Origin: Polaromonas sp. 39-63-25
Lineage (GTDB): Bacteria > Pseudomonadota > Gammaproteobacteria > Burkholderiales > Burkholderiaceae_C
Length of the DNA: 34,654 bases
Reading direction: 5' to 3'
Assembly (NCBI RefSeq): GCF_002278925.1
Contig: NZ_NCJH01000029.1
Location: 1-34,654, forward strand
Shown here: in pieces, positions 25,133 to 32,018 of the stretch
Layout: the number at the start of each line of letters is the position of its first letter
Numbering within the stretch: the stretch's first letter is position 1
The notes under the pieces: model-generated
Databases searched by the model: none
What the model was told of the DNA's origin: nothing
The model's input: the letters and a program-made list of their open reading frames with translations, nothing else
Made by a program: the position numbers and the translations under genes

Positions 25133-25161
25133 GCCTGCTAATTTTCAATGGCTTCGATCGT

Positions 25162-25314
25162 TTGCCAGGCCGGTCAAACTTTAGTAAAGTCTTTTCGTCT
25201 TCGCATCATTGCGAGTCCGCGAGCAGGCCTCTAGCCTGTTTCGCATTACTTTTACCCACTGGGAATCCACACACCCAGCGGGTCCGTGGGTTTCCGCTTT
25301 CAATTGGAAAACCC
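25162..25314 (+). promoter_or_regulatory. Promoter and structured leader L2
   Basis: TTGCCA (25162-25167), 17 bases, then TAAAGT (25185-25190). The leader of about 118 nt folds into TCGCA-tcat-TGCGA, AGGC/GCCT, CTGGG-N10-CCCAG (25259-25278), and a last hairpin pairing GTGGGTTTCC (25286-25295) with GGAAAACCCAT (25306-25316). The last stem covers both the Shine-Dalgarno sequence and the first two bases of the start codon. It is the clearest of the four leaders. Confidence 0.75.
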
Positions 25315-25791
25315 ATGAAATCATCAACCCAAGATCTTGCTACTCGCGCTCAGCTGGCGCGCTCGTCTGTGCCGTTCGAAAAACGCACATTCCTGAAATT
25401 CACGGCGCCGGGCCTGAATGGCCAGGATGTGACTTTGGTCTTCGAGGCAAGTAGCTACAAATGCGGCGCTCCGCTGCATCTGCAGCTCTGGTCGAATGAC
25501 CACGAGGAACCTTGCTTCTGGTCGCCGTATGTGACTCTCACGAAAAGTGCGGAGCCCAGTGGTTGCCAGGACGGTGAGATCGTCGTCAAAACGAGCGACG
25601 AAAACGCCCATCTGCGAGACGTCCTCTTGACTCGCGGTTTCTTCGAAGACACCGGCCGTCGTCTGCGTGCGGGTTACAGCGTGCTGGAAATCTGGACCAT
25701 GACGGACCTGTTCACGGCCGCACTTGAAGAAGTGCTCGGTGCGCAGAAGCCTGCGAAGAAGACAAAAGCGAAAGCGGCTGCTTTGACTTGA
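25315..25791 (+). CDS. DUF4313-like plasmid protein
   Basis: This small 158-residue protein has alternating strands (TFLKFTAPGLNGQDVTLVFE, APLHLQLWSND, PYVTLTKSAEP) and a LRDVLLTRGFFEDTGRRLRAGY segment near the end. That order (beta-rich start, then loss of the N-terminal helix and a 'G-x-F-x-x-T-G-R' turn) resembles DUF4313 proteins of plasmids, whose function is unknown. The C-terminus is Lys/Ala-rich (QKPAKKTKAKAA). It stands alone between leader L2 and a strong hairpin at 25831. The start codon is fixed by the GGAAA site, which leader L2 can hide. Confidence 0.6.
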   Translation: MKSSTQDLATRAQLARSSVPFEKRTFLKFTAPGLNGQDVTLVFEASSYKCGAPLHLQLWSNDHEEPCFWSPYVTLTKSAEPSGCQDGEIVVKTSDENAHLRDVLLTRGFFEDTGRRLRAGYSVLEIWTMTDLFTAALEEVLGAQKPAKKTKAKAAALT

Positions 25792-25830
25792 CCTGACACG
25801 TCGAATCTTCACCCGCAACACAACCAATTG

Positions 25831-25865
25831 AGGGGCCGGACACACATTGTGTGCCGGCCCCTTTT
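25831..25865 (+). terminator. Terminator-like hairpin directly before the 25883 gene
   Basis: GGGGCCGG (25832-25839), an ACACAC/GTGTG extension with an ATT loop, CCGGCCCC and TTTT form a strong hairpin and short T-run. Only 17 bases separate it from the next start codon, which leaves no room for a promoter. It must therefore either end the previous unit with some readthrough or act as an attenuator in the leader of the 25883 gene. Confidence 0.8.
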
Positions 25866-25882
25866 CACTATGGAAATCAAAA

Positions 25883-27505
25883 ATGACTGATCAGTTTAGC
25901 TTTAACCTGGCTTTCGAACCGCAGGGGAACTACACCCTCCGTCTCGCAAGTGGAGCCACAGAGGCGTATCCGACCTTGGGCGACATGATGGTAGGACTCA
26001 ACCGCACGCGTCGGGATCCCGAGGCAAGAATCCTGGGTCTCACTGGCAGCACGAAAGCAACCCTGAAAACGGGTGAATGCTGTGAAATTGTCCAGGCCCA
26101 CAATCACCTTGGGATTCGTTTGCCATCCGAGGACGGGAATTGCCAGGCCTTGATTGACGCGTACCTCGATGAAGTTGAGCCATACGGGAAGGACACGAAT
26201 GGCCGCGTCAAGCATCCGTGGGAAATGACGCAGGGCGAGTGGGGCGCGTTGACCTCGTTCGGGAGTGTCCTCTATGGGGTCATTCCGTGGCTATCACCCA
26301 CCCAGAGGGCTCAGACCTGCGTGACAGCTGGAGCAGAGCGGTGTGGACCACTTGACTACGGACTCGACCTTTTCAGGCGGCGGATGGGCTTCGGGCACAA
26401 CGGCCCGACCTACGACGGCGAAAATACCAACTCGCGCCACGAGGTACACGTTGGGTACGCATTGGCGGCCGGCAAGCCAGTTCCGCAGGCAGTGATCGAC
26501 GAGTACCTGGACCAGGGAGAAGAGGTTCAGTATCGGGATCCGTGGTTCGAGGCACTGTTGGCGAAGCCTTTCCTGCGCGGAAGGGTAAGCCGTGATCGAC
26601 TTGCGCAGTTGGTCACATTGTTGGACTGGCGCGGCGATGGACTTGCAAACCTGACCGAGGAAGTGGCCAGTCATGCAATTGAGCAGATCGCAAGACTTCC
26701 GGCATCTGCAGGACCCATTGAGGTCGACAACGAGCTCTACCTTGCCGGGATCCTTAAGGTACGCACCTTGAACGATTCGTTGAGCGCGAGCGACATTGGC
26801 ACGCCTCACAACGAGTTCGCAGCGACCGTCCGAGACCTGCTTGTGGCCGAACATCGAATAGCTGGACACCTCCGCGTGCAGAAGGCTCTGGATGACGGGA
26901 ACATGACATTTCGCGAGGCTGCTTTTGCTCGCCTGCTGGCAGATTCCACTGAGCGAACGGCAACCTACTGCCACGCCAATCGGCTGGCGAAGGCGATCGA
27001 GGCCGGGGACATCGGATTCTTACTGGACACGCTCGATGGCACTGGGAACGACATCAGCAAGAAGGCTATCGAATCCTTCTTTCAAACGAAGTTGCGCAAT
27101 GTGAAGGCCGCAGAGCGGCGCAAGGCGATATTCGCACTTGCCGGGCACGTCACCGAGCAGCAGATGGCTGCGGCCGAGGCCGAACTTAAGGTCCGCCGGG
27201 AGGCAAGTCATGCGGCGAGGGAGGTCATTGCGGAGGCAAAGCGCAAAAAGAACGCGGATGACCATGCAAAATGGAAGGCCTCATCAACGAAATACAAGTT
27301 TGAGGGCAAGATCATGACGGGCGCAGAGTTCGTGGAGCTGATTGTCAGCCGGGGGTTCTTGCAGTTGCGGACCCGGAAGGTTGGGGCGGTAACTCACCAC
27401 TATCTCGGCAACACGGCGACCTCGGAAAGCTACCGGTTGCGTGTGAATGACGGGACCCTCGACTATGCGAAATTGGTACTTGATCGCCAGACCGAGACCG
27501 TCTAA
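25883..27505 (+). CDS. Unknown 540-residue protein of the PRTRC region
   Basis: No family is recognised. The N-terminal third is mixed strand and loop and contains HPWEMTQGEWGALTSFGSVL. The stretch from about 130 to 400 looks like helical repeats (LAQLVTLLDWRGDGLANLTE; ATVRDLLVAEHRIAGHLRVQ). The last 150 residues have a long charged helix (AAAEAELKVRREASHAAREV) and a small beta C-terminal domain with GAVTHHYLG. GGAAA lies before the ATG, in the same form as at genes led by L1-L4. A strong terminator follows, so this is a single-gene unit or depends on readthrough through the hairpin at 25831. No signal peptide or membrane span is seen. Confidence 0.72.
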   Translation: MTDQFSFNLAFEPQGNYTLRLASGATEAYPTLGDMMVGLNRTRRDPEARILGLTGSTKATLKTGECCEIVQAHNHLGIRLPSEDGNCQALIDAYLDEVEPYGKDTNGRVKHPWEMTQGEWGALTSFGSVLYGVIPWLSPTQRAQTCVTAGAERCGPLDYGLDLFRRRMGFGHNGPTYDGENTNSRHEVHVGYALAAGKPVPQAVIDEYLDQGEEVQYRDPWFEALLAKPFLRGRVSRDRLAQLVTLLDWRGDGLANLTEEVASHAIEQIARLPASAGPIEVDNELYLAGILKVRTLNDSLSASDIGTPHNEFAATVRDLLVAEHRIAGHLRVQKALDDGNMTFREAAFARLLADSTERTATYCHANRLAKAIEAGDIGFLLDTLDGTGNDISKKAIESFFQTKLRNVKAAERRKAIFALAGHVTEQQMAAAEAELKVRREASHAAREVIAEAKRKKNADDHAKWKASSTKYKFEGKIMTGAEFVELIVSRGFLQLRTRKVGAVTHHYLGNTATSESYRLRVNDGTLDYAKLVLDRQTETV

Positions 27506-27527
27506 CTGCTGCTGTAGCAGCACCAAA

Positions 27528-27561
27528 AACACCCAAGGCTCGCGCCCTGGGTGTTTTTTTT
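27528..27561 (+). terminator. Intrinsic terminator after the 25883 gene
   Basis: AACACCC and GGGTGTT form the stem of a hairpin (27528-27555) ending in eight T residues. Confidence 0.92.
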
Positions 27562-27686
27562 GCCTGCCTCGATGCTCCGTCTGGCGGTCGAGCGTTCATG
27601 CATTTAAAGAGTGGTCGCTACAGGTCTTGCCTGATTCGATTTGCAGGTGTGCGTCGGCCAGATGCCGGCAGAAAAAAAGGAAAGAA

Positions 27687-27752
27687 ATGAACGATTTCAG
27701 ATTTTGGCTTGTAGCACTGCTGTGTGTGTTTCTCTTGAAATACTGTTCCTGA
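27687..27752 (+). CDS. 21-residue membrane peptide
   Basis: AAAAAGGAAAG is placed ideally before ATG 27687. The product begins MNDFRFWLVALLCVFLLK and ends YCS, so nearly the whole peptide is one membrane span. It sits alone between the terminator at 27528 and leader L3. Small plasmid toxins (Hok, TisB, Ibs type) and short membrane regulators look like this, but it could also be an unimportant leader peptide. The rest of 27562-27881 holds G+C-rich sequence with a GCGCC/GGCGC inverted pair around 27836-27866 and no other gene. Confidence 0.45.
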   Translation: MNDFRFWLVALLCVFLLKYCS

Positions 27753-27881
27753 GCATCCCCCCGAGGGGCGTTCGTGGCGCCTCTCGTGGGTTTCACCCTG
27801 CCGGTCAGGTGCCCAGCCTCCACGTGGCCTCGGGCGCGCCCCCGCTCCTTTGGGCCCCGATGGCGCATAGACCACCATCAT

Positions 27882-28033
27882 TTGCGAATACGTTCACTCC
27901 GGGGCACAATTCAATCGTCATTGGCTCCATGCCAGTTTCGCCGGACTAGTTTCGGCCTTCAACATCAATCCACCGGGATCCTCATCCCGGTTGGGCTGAG
28001 GCTCTCGGTTTTCTTCTTATAGGAATCCCGAAA
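27882..28033 (+). promoter_or_regulatory. Promoter and structured leader L3
   Basis: TTGCGA (27882-27887), 17 bases, then CACAAT (27905-27910). The leader of about 117 nt shows TTGGC-tccat-GCCA, CCG/CGG, CCGGGAT-cctc-ATCCCGG (27973-27990) enclosed by TCCA/TGGG, and a last hairpin. In that hairpin TCGG and TTTC pair with GGAA and CCGA (28005-28031), covering the Shine-Dalgarno sequence AGGAA. Confidence 0.7.
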
Positions 28034-28888
28034 ATGAGTCTCAAACAACAAGCTGAAATCTGGCTGCGTACCGTCGTTTCGAAACATCTTGGCAGCAACA
28101 TCCGCCGTTACAAGTGGAGTTCGTATTTGGGCGAGGTCAGCCACAATTCCCTCGGCGGCATCTCGTTCCTGCCACCCTGCGAAGGCAAGGTTGCGGAAGT
28201 CAGTGACGAGTTCACCCTCGTGAAAACCGCCGCAAGCTGCTTCTGCGTCGTGTCGAACGCGTTGCTGGGTCAGCCGGTCGCTGAAGGCGACAAGATCGGC
28301 CTGACGTTCTACAAGCCCAAGCGCTTCGACGGGACCAAGGCCGACGGCTCGGATGATCCTTCCGAGGGCGGGGTCCGAACCGTCATGCTCACCGGTGCGG
28401 CCAGCCTGTTTCCCGTCAAATGGGAGGGCCGGTACCTGGGAATAAACGACCGTTTTGCTGACGCCTACACCGAGATACGCAATCCCTACCTGCGTGACTT
28501 GATAACCCAGCTCGAACGCATGCCAGTTTCGAACGGGCTGCGCGCAGTCGTGAACGTGCTGATTGACGCCAACGCCACGGGTCTGACCTTCAACGATCCG
28601 GCGGAAAGCGAAAGTGCGTCAAGTCCCCCGGCGATCCGGATGTCTGTGAGCACTGAAAAGCACAAGGGCCAGGTCGAAATTTCGTATGACCGGGCAATGG
28701 ACGTCTACGCAGTCAGGCTCACCCCCGACAGTGGCTCCGGTCCCCTGGTGCTCGAAAACGTGTACTTCAACCAGCTGGGCGAGGTGCTCATCGACGGCAT
28801 TGATGACGGCCGCTGGATGCTCGCCGCGGTCGCGATGATCAAGCCGGCGCCGAAAAAGCGGAAGCTGGCCCAGCCAGAAGAAGCCTGA
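28034..28888 (+). CDS. Unknown 284-residue protein of the PRTRC region
   Basis: The N-terminal half is beta-rich (GGISFLPPCEGKVAEVSDEF, TAASCFCVVSNALLGQPVAE, GDKIGLTFYKPKRFDG) and looks like a small barrel. A helical part (LRDLITQLERMPVSNGLRAV) and a second beta domain with VLIDGIDDGRWMLAAVAMIK follow. The tail is basic (KPAPKKRKLA). No known family comes to mind, and no membrane span or signal peptide is seen. The start is set by AGGAA seven bases upstream, in leader L3. A 12-bp hairpin without a T-run lies 20 bases after the stop. Confidence 0.7.
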   Translation: MSLKQQAEIWLRTVVSKHLGSNIRRYKWSSYLGEVSHNSLGGISFLPPCEGKVAEVSDEFTLVKTAASCFCVVSNALLGQPVAEGDKIGLTFYKPKRFDGTKADGSDDPSEGGVRTVMLTGAASLFPVKWEGRYLGINDRFADAYTEIRNPYLRDLITQLERMPVSNGLRAVVNVLIDANATGLTFNDPAESESASSPPAIRMSVSTEKHKGQVEISYDRAMDVYAVRLTPDSGSGPLVLENVYFNQLGEVLIDGIDDGRWMLAAVAMIKPAPKKRKLAQPEEA

Positions 28889-28908
28889 CCGGTTGATTTG
28901 CATAGGTC

Positions 28909-28939
28909 GTGGCTCTACCCTGAAAAGGGGTAGGGCCAC
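28909..28939 (+). terminator. Stable hairpin after the 28034 gene, no T-run
   Basis: GTGGCTCTACCC pairs with GGGTAGGGCCAC over 12 base pairs (one U-G) around a short A-rich loop. ACTGCC follows rather than T residues, so it may protect the mRNA end or belong to the next leader instead of ending transcription. Confidence 0.5.
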
Positions 28940-29026
28940 TGCCTGATGCGACAACTGGAGCTTCACGCAAATTCCCTTCACGAGCCCTGCTCCTTTAGGG
29001 CGCAGGGCCATCCTTCTGGAGTCGCC

Positions 29027-29269
29027 TTGTCATCTCGCTCAAACTATCACCTGCTCAGCAGGTCACGCCAGGCATTCTTTGGCCATCTCCGCGCCACAGG
29101 TGTGTTGCCGATCCACCACCTTGTCCGGATCATCCTGGACAAGGGCTACAGCGCACGCGTTCGCTCTGCTGCGCTTCGAAACTTGGTTGTCGCCGCTCCC
29201 GTTGAGGTCACCCTCGGGCAACCGTATGCCGTTCGCCGGCTGCTGGTTCGAAAGCACTACCAGGTCTGA
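29027..29269 (+). CDS. Small basic unknown protein
   Basis: From TTG 29027, with GGAG five bases upstream, the frame gives an 80-residue basic protein (SSRSNYHLLSRSRQAFFGHL, then HHLVRIILDKGYSARVRSAA) ending LLVRKHYQV. The spacing of helices and basic residues would fit nucleic-acid binding, but no family is recognised. The open frame continues upstream to ATG 28946 in sequence that looks like an untranslated leader. It has a strong hairpin (GCCCTGC/GCAGGGC, 28984-29008) and a CTCC that could pair with the GGAG site. That leader may be a degenerate fifth copy of the L1-L4 type. A terminator follows. Confidence 0.5.
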   Translation: MSSRSNYHLLSRSRQAFFGHLRATGVLPIHHLVRIILDKGYSARVRSAALRNLVVAAPVEVTLGQPYAVRRLLVRKHYQV

Positions 29270-29318
29270 AGCGTCCATGTGACTGTTCAGACCCTGAATT
29301 TCCCGAACAAACCCGCGA

Positions 29319-29348
29319 ATCCGCCTCTCTGAGAGGCGGATTTTTTTT
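29319..29348 (+). terminator. Intrinsic terminator after the 29027 gene
   Basis: AATCCGCCTC pairs with GAGGCGGATT and a run of eight T residues closes the signal, just before promoter L4. Confidence 0.92.
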
Positions 29349-29360
29349 GGCCGTCAACTT

Positions 29361-29501
29361 TTGCACTTCGTCTGGAAATCAGCTAGATTTGGGGTGTTTG
29401 GCTTCATGCCTTTCGCGCGCCTGCTCACTGCAGAGTGCGCATCTCATTCACCCTCGGGAACTCATCCCGCTGGGCATGGGTTCCTGTTCATAAGGAACTC
29501 C
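29361..29501 (+). promoter_or_regulatory. Promoter and structured leader L4 (of the F-B-A-thiF operon)
   Basis: TTGCAC (29361-29366), 17 bases, then TAGATT (29384-29389). The leader of about 106 nt has GGC-ttcat-GCC, CTGC/GCAG, CGGGA-actca-TCCCG (29455-29469) enclosed by CCC/GGG, and a last hairpin pairing GGGTTCC (29478-29484) with GGAACTCC (29494-29501). The last stem covers the Shine-Dalgarno sequence AAGGAA. It controls the four-gene operon that follows. Confidence 0.75.
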
Positions 29502-30617
29502 ATGAAAAACAGTCTTTTGGAGCGCCCACGGCTGACAAGCCCTGGAAGATTTGTGCTCCCCCAGATCGCTACGGATATTCCGGCGCGTCTGGGAAAGGAA
29601 TCCGTCAAGCACCAGGTACTGGCTAAGTTTGCACTTGCCGCCGAAGCGATCGGCCTACCGCTGCCTGGTGGCGATTTCGTTTCGATTGAAGAGGTAGTTC
29701 ACCAGCAATGGGGGAACTACTACAACGCGACGATGGCGCCGGAATCGAACCAGTTCCTCGCGGGCAACCTCGAAATCGTTGTATCGAACAAGCGGCTGGA
29801 GGCGCGAATTGCGTCGAGTCCCAATCTCGTCATTGTTCAGGCAAAGCCGGTCATTACCGCCTTGGAATCGAAAATGCCCGGCCTCGGCTGGTATGTGATG
29901 GATGTACTTGGACGGGCCGCGGGGCACGGCATGAACGTCTATGACTGCCACCTCGTTGGGTATCAGTCGCAGAGCTATCTTTTCGAAGCTGAAAGCGACG
30001 AGGAGTTTGCCAAGAACCTCTTCAATGAGGAACATGGCAGCGGCCCAAAGGCCGAAGATATTCCCATGCTCATTGAGGCCTACCGGGATGACTATGCGTA
30101 TCTCCCGTCCGACGTGCTGCGGCAGGTTGATGGGCACAAGCACCTGCTTGGCTGGACAGATAGCAGCGAGGCGGGCAGACGCAGGGCTTTCGTAAGCAAG
30201 CATGCAGAAGCGGCGCTTGCTGGAATCGCTCTTGATCCCGGATTTGCCAAATGCGTCCAGGCCGCTATCGCGCTGGACAAGTTGTTCAAAAAGGACAAGG
30301 CCCGGGCGTTCAGCTGGTCGGGCGAAGAGGTTGACCCTGAGGACGGAGAGGACTTTGGCGACTACCCCGAACAGGTCGGGGCGGTGTGCATCGTCGCCTG
30401 GGAAGAGACCGACATGCTGCTTGAGATGATTGAGCACTCGGAGAGGGGGGCCTATGAAAATGGGACAGCCTACGAGTACCAGGGAATGGCCTGGGTTCCT
30501 CTCGATGCCTCAAGCAAAGAAATCAAAAATTTGGCCCGTGATCTTCGGGCTTACTTAGAACGATGGAATGCGATGGCCTTGCTGGTCTCGTGTTTCCCGT
30601 TCGCAGAGGAACAATGA
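29502..30617 (+). CDS. PRTRC system protein F
   Basis: This 371-residue protein has a start (SLLERPRLTSPGRFVLPQIA, then DIPARLGKESVKHQVLAKFA) and an ALESKMPGLGWYVMDVLGRA segment that fit the PRTRC F family as I know it. The middle is mixed and acidic (DDYAYLPSDVLRQVDGHKHL; VDPEDGEDFGDYPEQV). The last 100 residues are helical. No enzyme motif or membrane span is visible and no function is known. The ATG lies directly after the hidden ribosome site of leader L4. Protein B starts two bases after its stop, so it is the first gene of the F-B-A-thiF operon. Confidence 0.83.
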   Translation: MKNSLLERPRLTSPGRFVLPQIATDIPARLGKESVKHQVLAKFALAAEAIGLPLPGGDFVSIEEVVHQQWGNYYNATMAPESNQFLAGNLEIVVSNKRLEARIASSPNLVIVQAKPVITALESKMPGLGWYVMDVLGRAAGHGMNVYDCHLVGYQSQSYLFEAESDEEFAKNLFNEEHGSGPKAEDIPMLIEAYRDDYAYLPSDVLRQVDGHKHLLGWTDSSEAGRRRAFVSKHAEAALAGIALDPGFAKCVQAAIALDKLFKKDKARAFSWSGEEVDPEDGEDFGDYPEQVGAVCIVAWEETDMLLEMIEHSERGAYENGTAYEYQGMAWVPLDASSKEIKNLARDLRAYLERWNAMALLVSCFPFAEEQ

Positions 30618-30618
30618 T

Positions 30619-31398
30619 ATGAAAACAAGTGTTTTGGTAACTGGAAGTCAGTTTGAAATCTCCGGGGCGATCCTGCTCTACCGACAGAACCTCGATTCGG
30701 TGTACGGACGCCAGTCGAACGCCTTTGCAACGATACACGCAGTCAGCACTGATCAGCAGCGGCCGCAAATCGAAGCAGGGCGCCCAATGACGGAAGAAGA
30801 CTTTGCGTCGCTCGTCGCTCAGCTTGCTCCGAAAAGCCGGCCGCAAGTTGAATGGCAGGATCACAGCGTGTTGGCCAAGGGCCTGGGACGCATGATCTGG
30901 TGGACGCCACCGATGAAGCGGGCCATGTTCTTTTCGGCATCAAAGCACAACACCAGGTCCTTCAAGGGTCAGGCGATGTGCCCAGTGCCGGGAATGGTGT
31001 GGCAGGCGACAGGCACCAGCCTGTACGTCTACGCGTTTGAGGGGGATGGTATGCCAACGCAGGAGACCCCCTTGTTTCAGGCGCCGCTGTTCAATGTTTG
31101 GGCGAGTGGGCAGGTTTGCCACGGCAATGCTGTGGCGCCTGTCGACGGGAAGAAGGGCGAAACCAGGGAGTGGGAGAAATTCCTGTTCGGCTCCCGGTTT
31201 ACCCACCCGAACTTCACTGAAAAGGACCGGTTGATTCTCGGTGAGGATCCAGCAGTGTTTTGGAACAAGATGATCGCCAGGCCTACGAAGTCGTTTCCCA
31301 CTAAGAAGCTGGTGAAGGTCGACCTCAAGGTAGGGGATCTGCTGGCGCCGGATTTCACCGCGCGGGTGTCCAAGATGACTGCGCAGGGAGAGTTTTGA
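30619..31398 (+). CDS. PRTRC system protein B (E2-like candidate)
   Basis: This 259-residue protein has an opening strand pair (FEISGAILLYRQ), a core (IWWTPPMKRAMFFSASK), VPGMVWQATGTSLYVYAFEG and PLFNVWASGQVCHGNAVAP with Cys at about 167, then a helical end. The G-x-V-C-x-G-N motif after the 'P-L-F-N-V' strand is the feature on which PRTRC B has been compared with E2 ubiquitin-conjugating enzymes. Cys167 would be the thioester-forming residue. The motif is visible; the activity is inference. It lies two bases after F and overlaps A by one base. It is probably cytoplasmic. Confidence 0.85.
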   Translation: MKTSVLVTGSQFEISGAILLYRQNLDSVYGRQSNAFATIHAVSTDQQRPQIEAGRPMTEEDFASLVAQLAPKSRPQVEWQDHSVLAKGLGRMIWWTPPMKRAMFFSASKHNTRSFKGQAMCPVPGMVWQATGTSLYVYAFEGDGMPTQETPLFQAPLFNVWASGQVCHGNAVAPVDGKKGETREWEKFLFGSRFTHPNFTEKDRLILGEDPAVFWNKMIARPTKSFPTKKLVKVDLKVGDLLAPDFTARVSKMTAQGEF

Positions 31399-32018
31399 TG
31401 GAGACGATGGATCAGGTGGTTCAGGCCGCATTTCCAGTTGTTTCCGCGCCGCGCTTCTCCAGCCTGGAGGCAGGGGCGAAGCCAGGATCGCGGCACATCG
31501 TAGCCAAGGATGGACTTTGGCGTGAGATCACGCTTCCCTGGATTCGCAGCATTCACCCGATTGCTGCGTGCGATGTGCCGCTGCCCTACGGGGCACTGCA
31601 TGCGGAGATTGAGCTGTTTTGCGGCCCGATCCCCAAGGATCTGCGCCAGAAGTTCGTTCGCGACGCCACCGCCGCCAGTCCCTACGAGATGGCAGCGGCA
31701 ATGATTTGGAATCAGGTCACCGGTGGCTGGCGATATGCGGTTCGCGAAAGCCTCTCAGCGGCGCACGCGTTCGTAAATTACAAGGAAGTCAGTTTGGAGG
31801 AAGGGGAATTTATGGTTCTTGACCTCCATAGCCATGGGCAATTTGACGCGCATTTTTCCGAACGGGATGATGCGGATGACGCAGGTTCAATGAAATTCAG
31901 TGGTGTGATCGGCAACCTGAACACGGGAACGCCGACGACAGTGATGCGTCTGAATCTGCTTGGAAAAACATGGGCGGCCACAATGGCCGCCGACGGAACT
32001 CTGGAGGTTTTGGAATGA
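31398..32018 (+). CDS. PRTRC system protein A, JAMM/MPN metalloprotease
   Basis: This 206-residue protein carries the full JAMM zinc-protease motif HSHGQFDAHFSERD, giving H-x-H-x7-S-x2-D at H144, H146, S154 and D157. Glu97 in SPYEMAAAMIW is the likely upstream catalytic Glu. All metal ligands and the acid are present, so the enzyme should be active. JAMM proteins cut isopeptide or peptide bonds next to ubiquitin-like modifiers. With ThiF and C in the same cassette, a role in maturing or removing protein C is the simplest idea (inference). GGGAG precedes the ATG, which overlaps the B stop. Confidence 0.88.
   Translation: METMDQVVQAAFPVVSAPRFSSLEAGAKPGSRHIVAKDGLWREITLPWIRSIHPIAACDVPLPYGALHAEIELFCGPIPKDLRQKFVRDATAASPYEMAAAMIWNQVTGGWRYAVRESLSAAHAFVNYKEVSLEEGEFMVLDLHSHGQFDAHFSERDDADDAGSMKFSGVIGNLNTGTPTTVMRLNLLGKTWAATMAADGTLEVLE

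Noticed and set aside
28946-29026. Upstream extension of the 29027 gene to ATG 28946
   Set aside because: The segment contains a strong hairpin and no ribosome site, while TTG 29027 has GGAG at the right distance.
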